In this document: piece by piece, positions 49,374 to 53,798 of the stretch | How positions within the stretch are numbered: the stretch's first letter is position 1 | How the letters are laid out: every line of letters begins with the position of its first letter | Assembly (NCBI GenBank): GCA_045613385.1 | Contig: JAZLAW010000005.1 | Span: forward strand, 1-53,798 | Direction of reading: 5' to 3' | DNA: 53,798 nt | From: SIG565 sp045613385 | GTDB taxonomy: Bacteria > Bacillota > Clostridia > Oscillospirales > Acutalibacteraceae | Made by a program: the position numbers and the translations under genes | Notes under the pieces: model-generated | What the model was told of the DNA's origin: nothing | Seen by the model: the letters and a program-made list of their open reading frames with translations, nothing else | Database searches by the model: none

Positions 49374-52367
49374 TTATTTTGAAAACTCATCAAATGCCGT
49401 TTTTATATCTTTAAACACACCGGTCAATGCATTATCACTCAGTTTAACTACCTGTCGGTCGTAGGTAATAATTCCGTTAGTTTCGTCTTCAACATCACTC
49501 AGTTGAGTGAGCACCGTTGCGTTAAGTCCATATTTTATGGCGGGTAAAACCTGATTCTGATATAAATTTTTCAAATCTCTTTCAAAATCTTCTTTAGAAT
49601 TGCATTTTTTATACCCAAAGGTTTTATCAAGATTAAATGAGTTGTCATATATCTTATAAGAATATCCGCCGAACTCGGATAATACAAGCGGCCTTCGCTT
49701 TGATAAATACGAGAATTTAATGGGTTTAAAATATATATGTTCGCTTACAACATCACTCGCACATTCATAAAACCAGCCGGATGCCGTATCGAAAATACGC
49801 GAAGAATCGAGTAATTTCAGTTCGCCGTATATACGGGCAGCTTCGTACTGACCCCAGCCCTCGTTAAATATGGTATAATAACAAACCGAGGGATGATTGT
49901 GAAGAGCCTTTAACATTCCCTTGGCGCACTCTTCAAACAGCGCTTTGCTAATACTGTTTTTATTTTTCTTTCTAATTTTTTTAAAACCAAGTGTTGGTAG
50001 CGCAGTGTCTGTTAAAAAACTATATTCACCGTTATTTACGCAGTCTTGGAACACCGCTACACCATAAATATCGCAATAATAATAAAACAGTTGCGGCTCA
50101 ATCTTAATATGTTTTCTTAGCATATTAAATCCTAATTTTTTGGCAGTCAGAATATCGTTTTTATACGCATCATATGTTGATGGTGTGAAAATACCGTCAC
50201 TGAAATACCCCTGGTCCAAAAGTCCGTTAAAGAAATACGGCTCACCGTTTAATGCTATAAACGGTTTATTGTTTCTTTTTTCTACCGTTACTGTGCGAAG
50301 TGCAAAATAAGAATTAACCTTATCTTCACCTGACTGTAATGTAAATCGGTAAATATATGGGTTTTCAGGGGTCCATAAAATAGGATTTTCCATTTTTACT
50401 TCAAATCTGTCACCCGCAAAGGTATACTCTTTATCTCCTGCAGGGGTGGCAATTTTTATATGCTTTTGTTCTTTGCCACCCTTTACCTTGATTATAACCG
50501 AATCGGTAGAAGAATAAACCTTTATTCTGTTTATGTGGTTTTTCGGCACACTCTCAAGCCATACTGTCTGCCATATGCCCGAAACCGCCGTATACCACAT
50601 ACCGCCGCGCTTATTGGTCTGTTTTCCGTAGGGCAGAGTCATATCCAGGTCATCGGTTACTTCAACTCTGATTATGTTGTCCCGGTCGTTCAGATAATCA
50701 GTAACATCAAAACTAAAGGGGAGATAACCGCCTATATTTTTTCCTGCAAAGCTACCGTTTATATATACTTCGGTTATCTGGTCCACCGCACCGAAATTGA
50801 GAAATACGCGGTCGCGTATGAAATCTTTTGGAAGTGAAAAACGGCGGGTATAAATATAAACAGAACCTTTTTTAAAGACCTTTGAAACTCCCGACACCTT
50901 AGATTCAGGGCAGAAAGGTACTGTGATTTCTCCCGAATATATATATGCATTCTTTCTTGTAACTTTAAAATCCCATTTGCCGTTTAAACAAAGATAGGAA
51001 TCCCGTTCGAGCAGCGGCCGCGGATAGTCAGGTAACGGTATTTCGCCTAATTCTTTCTCGAACGGAGTGCAAAGCGACCGCAAACGCGGTTTTCTTTTTT
51101 CGCGAAATAGGAACATCAGCAGCGCCAAAATAATTGTCACCGCAAGTGCTGCTAAAAATATATTTTGATTTGGCATAAACGATTCTGTACCATCGCTGTT
51201 TTTTATTATCTCGGCATTTTTAAGCACGGTTTTTCCAATAAACGGACCGATAATTCCGGGGATTAATACCTGTGAGAATATTCTGATGCCCTGTAATCTT
51301 CCCGACTTTCCTTCGGGTGTTTTTTCGCGTATTACGGCGCCAAATACCGCCATACCCGAAAGATAGCCGCACATCATAAACAATGAGCCTATAAATACCG
51401 GCAGTTTAGACGTGAATAAACATAAAACTATAAAGCCTATAATAAGCCACAAAACAGATAAATTAGAAGAAAAGGCGAATCCTTTTTTATCATAGAATCT
51501 ACCCCAAAAGGCCGTTACTACAGATGCTATAATTATTGCCGGAGCCATTATAAAAACATAGTCCGTCATGCCAAGTGACTTCTCATAATAAATTATAAGA
51601 TATGGCATAAAAATTTGTATAGCAATATTAAAGATTATAAATAAAAATAAATTTTTATATAATTCTATATTATCCTTTATTGTTGATATGCGAAATCCGT
51701 AAACAATATTTTGTAAATATCCGTTTTTTGAAGGTTTTATTATCTTCTCTTTAATTATAAAACAACCGATTATACCAACAATCAGTGTTAAAACACCAAT
51801 AACCGTAAAAATAACCGACCAACTATCAGCCTTTTTTAAGTCAAATGCCATGAATCCGCCAAAAACCGCCAGTATAGCGACAAGCGGCATCATAGCATTT
51901 ATGCCCTCGGCGGCTCCACGATTGGTGGAATCTGTAGAGTCGGTCAACCAGGCATTAAAAGCAGCATCGTTTGCGGTTGAACCAAAAAATGTCATAACGC
52001 AGTCAAGAATAATAGTAAGCGAAACACCTACCGCCGCGGCAGACACGGTCAGTGGTACCAATTTGCTTATAATATCGGTGCGAATGAGTGTAAAACTAAG
52101 TATGGAAACACCCCAGAGTATATATCCGCCGCATATAAAAATTTTTCGTTTACCTATTTTATCGGATAACGCTCCCATAAACACCGTTGTCAGTGTGGCA
52201 GAAACTGCACTTGCGGCAACCATTAGTGCGATATCAGCTGCGGTAGCACCAAACATATTATAAATAAACACGTTAAAGTACATATTTTCTACTACCCACG
52301 CAACCTGTCCCATAAAACTAAATAGCGTAAGTACAATCCAGAATTTGCCCGACAATTTATTTTTCAT
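49374..52367 (-). CDS. MFS transporter fused to a GH2 glycoside hydrolase
   Basis: A single 997-residue frame without interruption. The ATG at 52367 has GGAG 9 nt upstream. Residues about 1-415 form a 12-helix MFS-type transporter with the loop motif GALSDKIGKRKIF (GxLsDrxGRR-like). After a short basic linker (FREKRKPRL) residues about 430-997 are a GH2 enzyme: a jelly-roll sugar-binding domain (YLCLNGKWDFKVTRK, VFLNFGAVDQITEVYING), an immunoglobulin-like domain (VIIKVKGG to YFALRTVTVEKR), and a TIM barrel. That barrel has the acid/base Glu836 in TIFNEGWGQY and the nucleophile Glu898 in LVLSEFGGY. Beta-galactosidase, beta-glucuronidase or beta-mannosidase-type activity is possible. The cytosolic enzyme is tethered to its presumed importer. 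Confidence 0.9.
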   Translation of the reverse strand: MKNKLSGKFWIVLTLFSFMGQVAWVVENMYFNVFIYNMFGATAADIALMVAASAVSATLTTVFMGALSDKIGKRKIFICGGYILWGVSILSFTLIRTDIISKLVPLTVSAAAVGVSLTIILDCVMTFFGSTANDAAFNAWLTDSTDSTNRGAAEGINAMMPLVAILAVFGGFMAFDLKKADSWSVIFTVIGVLTLIVGIIGCFIIKEKIIKPSKNGYLQNIVYGFRISTIKDNIELYKNLFLFIIFNIAIQIFMPYLIIYYEKSLGMTDYVFIMAPAIIIASVVTAFWGRFYDKKGFAFSSNLSVLWLIIGFIVLCLFTSKLPVFIGSLFMMCGYLSGMAVFGAVIREKTPEGKSGRLQGIRIFSQVLIPGIIGPFIGKTVLKNAEIIKNSDGTESFMPNQNIFLAALAVTIILALLMFLFREKRKPRLRSLCTPFEKELGEIPLPDYPRPLLERDSYLCLNGKWDFKVTRKNAYIYSGEITVPFCPESKVSGVSKVFKKGSVYIYTRRFSLPKDFIRDRVFLNFGAVDQITEVYINGSFAGKNIGGYLPFSFDVTDYLNDRDNIIRVEVTDDLDMTLPYGKQTNKRGGMWYTAVSGIWQTVWLESVPKNHINRIKVYSSTDSVIIKVKGGKEQKHIKIATPAGDKEYTFAGDRFEVKMENPILWTPENPYIYRFTLQSGEDKVNSYFALRTVTVEKRNNKPFIALNGEPYFFNGLLDQGYFSDGIFTPSTYDAYKNDILTAKKLGFNMLRKHIKIEPQLFYYYCDIYGVAVFQDCVNNGEYSFLTDTALPTLGFKKIRKKNKNSISKALFEECAKGMLKALHNHPSVCYYTIFNEGWGQYEAARIYGELKLLDSSRIFDTASGWFYECASDVVSEHIYFKPIKFSYLSKRRPLVLSEFGGYSYKIYDNSFNLDKTFGYKKCNSKEDFERDLKNLYQNQVLPAIKYGLNATVLTQLSDVEDETNGIITYDRQVVKLSDNALTGVFKDIKTAFDEFSK

Positions 52368-52392
52368 AGTTGTTTCTCCACTTTCTTTGTTT

Positions 52393-52423
52393 AAAAAAGG
52401 CATCCCTACTTTTAAGGATGCCT
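52393..52423 (-). promoter_or_regulatory. Terminator-like hairpin in the leader of the MFS-GH2 gene (candidate attenuator)
   Basis: On the minus strand the stem AGGCATCC/GGATGCCT with a 10-nt loop is followed by a T-run of six. It lies between the promoter and the start codon, with no upstream gene on that strand to terminate. Confidence 0.6.
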
Positions 52424-52438
52424 AAAATTTATACTTTA

Positions 52439-52467
52439 AATATACCATTTATAAAGCGCATTGTCAA
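52439..52467 (-). promoter_or_regulatory. Promoter of the MFS-GH2 gene
   Basis: Minus strand: perfect -35 TTGACA, 17-nt spacer ending in TGG (extended -10), -10 TATATT. Transcription would begin about 10 bp before the hairpin. Confidence 0.75.
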
Positions 52468-52480
52468 CTTTTCACTCTGC

Positions 52481-52509
52481 TTGACTTTTACCCTTAAATC
52501 AAGTATACT
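52481..52509 (+). promoter_or_regulatory. Promoter of the small membrane-anchored protein gene
   Basis: -35 TTGACT, 17-nt spacer, -10 TATACT. The leader is only about 10 nt, ending in GGTGATAAT before the ATG. Confidence 0.7.
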
Positions 52510-52525
52510 TAAATTTGGTGATAAT

Positions 52526-52900
52526 ATGAAAAAATATTTTGATAAATTTTTGGGCTTTATAAACAAAGCTTTAGACTATATAAAGGCCCACAAAAAAGTT
52601 TCTGCCATCATCGGCGGTGCAGTACTACTGGTTATTATACTGATAATAGTTTTGGTTGCCGCAAAACCCGATGCTCAGACTAATAACAATCCCGAAACAC
52701 CGTCTTCGGTTGGCAGTAATTTGAGCACACCATCTGAGAATACGCCAAGCAATCCTACTCAATCAGAAACCACAAGCAGCGAACAAGCAGAATCCGGAGA
52801 CACGAACCGTGAACTCACTCAATCTGAAATTGATAAAATAGGCGAGTGGTGGTCATCGGGAGTTGATATAATTACTGAAGGCGATATTTCGCTTAACTAA
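52526..52900 (+). CDS. Small membrane-anchored protein with Ser/Thr-rich exterior
   Basis: 124 residues from the ATG at 52526 with GGTGA upstream; longer frames lack a ribosome binding site. A basic amphipathic N-terminus is followed by one transmembrane helix (about 27-46, IIGGAVLLVIILIIVLVAA). A 45-residue linker rich in Asn, Ser, Thr, Pro and Glu follows, then a short C-terminal segment with LTQSEIDKIGEWWSSG. No enzyme domain. The exterior half looks disordered, as in wall-spanning anchors. It is divergent from the MFS-GH2 gene. Function unknown. Confidence 0.75.
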   Translation: MKKYFDKFLGFINKALDYIKAHKKVSAIIGGAVLLVIILIIVLVAAKPDAQTNNNPETPSSVGSNLSTPSENTPSNPTQSETTSSEQAESGDTNRELTQSEIDKIGEWWSSGVDIITEGDISLN

Positions 52901-52920
52901 CTGTGAAAACAATTTGTTTT

Positions 52921-52946
52921 AAAGGGAAGCAGAGCTTCCCTTTTTT
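52921..52946 (+). terminator. Intrinsic terminator of the small membrane-anchored gene
   Basis: A perfect 10-bp stem AAAGGGAAGC/GCTTCCCTTT with a 3-nt loop, then T-run. Confidence 0.9.
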
Positions 52947-52957
52947 ATATACTATTG

Positions 52958-52993
52958 AAAAAAGAAGTCTCAATTTCTTGAGACTTCTTTTTT
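52958..52993. terminator. Bidirectional terminator of the exported-protein operon
   Basis: Perfect 16-bp arms (52958-52973 and 52978-52993) around TTTC. Read on the minus strand, the six A at the outer end become a T-run, so it terminates the 46-residue gene; it also reads on the plus strand. Confidence 0.88.
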
Positions 52994-53008
52994 GATTGTT
53001 TTTACTTA

Positions 53009-53149
53009 TTAGTTAATACTGTTGATGCCGGATGTCCAACCTGCACCCCAACCGGTTTCGTTGTCATCGCCTTCTTTGAAGGTTGAAGCAACAACATCTT
53101 CTAAATCAAGTTCTGTTACGATTAATTCAGGAGTTTCATAGTTTTTCAT
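53009..53149 (-). CDS. Small acidic peptide gene (46 residues)
   Basis: From the ATG at 53149, with AGGTGG about 9 nt upstream, to the TAA at 53009-53011. The peptide begins MKNYETPELIVTELDLEDVV and ends in a Gly/Trp-rich tail (ETGWGAGWTSGINSIN). It is strongly acidic in the first 32 residues, without a membrane segment or signal peptide. Similar short MKKYETPE-type peptides occur in Clostridia; their role is unknown. It lies 19 bp after the exported-protein gene, so it is probably translated from the same mRNA and followed by the shared terminator. Confidence 0.75.
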   Translation of the reverse strand: MKNYETPELIVTELDLEDVVASTFKEGDDNETGWGAGWTSGINSIN

Positions 53150-53168
53150 AATACTCATCCACCTTCCC

Positions 53169-53798
53169 TTATTGCGCATCATTGCTCATAGCGACAGTAT
53201 ATTCACTGTTGAGAGCTGCATTAAGAATATCGTTATAGGATTTAGCATTATCAACATCAGGCATAATAACTTCATTACCCTTGATGATATAAGGAACTGC
53301 CACAATCTTAACATCCTTCATATTTTCAGGAATACCTGTCAACATAGCCGAAATATCTGCATAAGCTTCTGTCAAGGTCTTAACTGTGCTGAACTTAACG
53401 TTCTGTGCAGTGTAATCACTTATACCGATGCTTACTGTATCACCTGCCAACATATTAGCAGTTACTGCGCTGAGTTTCTGAGTATCAAGCAATCCTTCAG
53501 GAATGATGAGTGCGCCGACTGCCGAATATCCATCAGCAAGTACACCTACATCGCCCGACTTCTTAATCTGCGGAACGCGTGTTACAAATCGGATACCAGA
53601 CTTGGTCGGGTTGTAACCTTCATAAATCGGATAGAGTGAAGCATCACGTGTTTCTAAGTCTACATATTCAGCTGTGAGCATCATTGTTTCAGGTAGTGCT
53701 ACATTAAATGTAAATGTCTTACCTGTTACATCACCATCAACAACCTTCTTGGTTGTATTATCGGCTGTAAGCTTAAGTGTGCCGTACTTGAGAGCTTT
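53169..53798 (-). CDS. C-terminal part of a large, probably exported repeat protein
   Basis: The frame is open from the window edge (53798) to the stop at 53169, showing the last 209 residues. The stop is TAA, just before the small-peptide gene. Visible segments are beta-rich: a Thr/Val-rich strand region with TFTFNVALPETMMLTAEYV, GIRFVTRVP and GALIIPEGLLDTQKL, then a helix-rich end (IPENMKDVKIVAVPYIIKGN, YNDILNAALNSEY). This RFVTRV..ALIIPE pattern recurs in extracellular and cell-surface proteins of Clostridia. The N-terminus is outside the window, so signal peptide, length and function are unknown. Confidence 0.7.
   Translation of the reverse strand, partial: KALKYGTLKLTADNTTKKVVDGDVTGKTFTFNVALPETMMLTAEYVDLETRDASLYPIYEGYNPTKSGIRFVTRVPQIKKSGDVGVLADGYSAVGALIIPEGLLDTQKLSAVTANMLAGDTVSIGISDYTAQNVKFSTVKTLTEAYADISAMLTGIPENMKDVKIVAVPYIIKGNEVIMPDVDNAKSYNDILNAALNSEYTVAMSNDAQ

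Overview
The window looks like a chromosomal segment of a Bacillota bacterium of class Clostridia, probably an Oscillospiraceae/Ruminococcaceae-type anaerobe. The basis is the moderately low GC content, the strong GGAGG/GGTGA ribosome binding sites, the frequent sigma-A promoters with 17-nt spacers, the paired glgC-glgD genes, the single-chain glycyl-tRNA synthetase, a PolA without a proofreading motif, and gene orders such as rpsF-ssb-rpsR and mreBCD-mrdA. No rRNA, tRNA or CRISPR array was seen. Taxonomy is inferred from gene content only.

Layout. 1-7.7 kb: a partial PIG-L-like secreted protein, a MATE exporter and Tex on the minus strand, then a VanY carboxypeptidase, a membrane dipeptidase, a proline peptidase and an MgtC-like protein. 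7.7-13.6 kb: a three-gene minus-strand accessory operon encoding a TIR protein with about 38 MORN repeats, a membrane protein with two Rossmann domains and a C-terminal RyR-like domain, and a free-standing RyR-domain protein. This is the best candidate for an undescribed system. 13.7-20.8 kb: yebC and dusB on the minus strand; divergently polA, a phosphatase-RimI fusion, tsaD and a lipid kinase. 20.9-29.2 kb: the rod-shape cluster mreB-mreC-mreD-mrdA, then an MgsA homologue with altered active site, hisS, aspS and a small XRE regulator. 29.3-36.0 kb: a small membrane exporter, a flippase, the glycogen operon glgC-glgD-glgA and uppP. 36.1-41.1 kb: two small genes divergent from glyS, an Na/phosphate cotransporter, and rplM-rpsI.

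41.1-42.7 kb: a 1.5-kb remnant of an integrative element at the 3' end of rpsI. It is bounded by 74-bp direct repeats and holds a tyrosine-recombinase fragment and a GNAT toxin-antitoxin-like pair. 42.7-47.0 kb: a PAP2 protein, a membrane XRE regulator, a DUF4358-like lipoprotein, a 342-bp gene-free stretch with three DnaA-box-like 9-mers, three small unknown genes and rpsR-ssb-rpsF. 47.1-53.8 kb: coaX, gdhA, a remarkable single-ORF fusion of an MFS transporter to a GH2 glycosidase with a terminator-like hairpin in its leader, a small membrane-anchored protein, a 46-aa acidic peptide and the 3' part of a large, probably exported, protein.

Most genes are ordinary housekeeping functions: translation, cell wall and shape, DNA repair, glycogen storage and nitrogen assimilation. 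The accessory material is concentrated in the TIR-MORN/RyR operon, the rpsI element and the MFS-GH2 locus. Starts were re-chosen by ribosome binding site in many genes, so several are shorter than the longest open frame.
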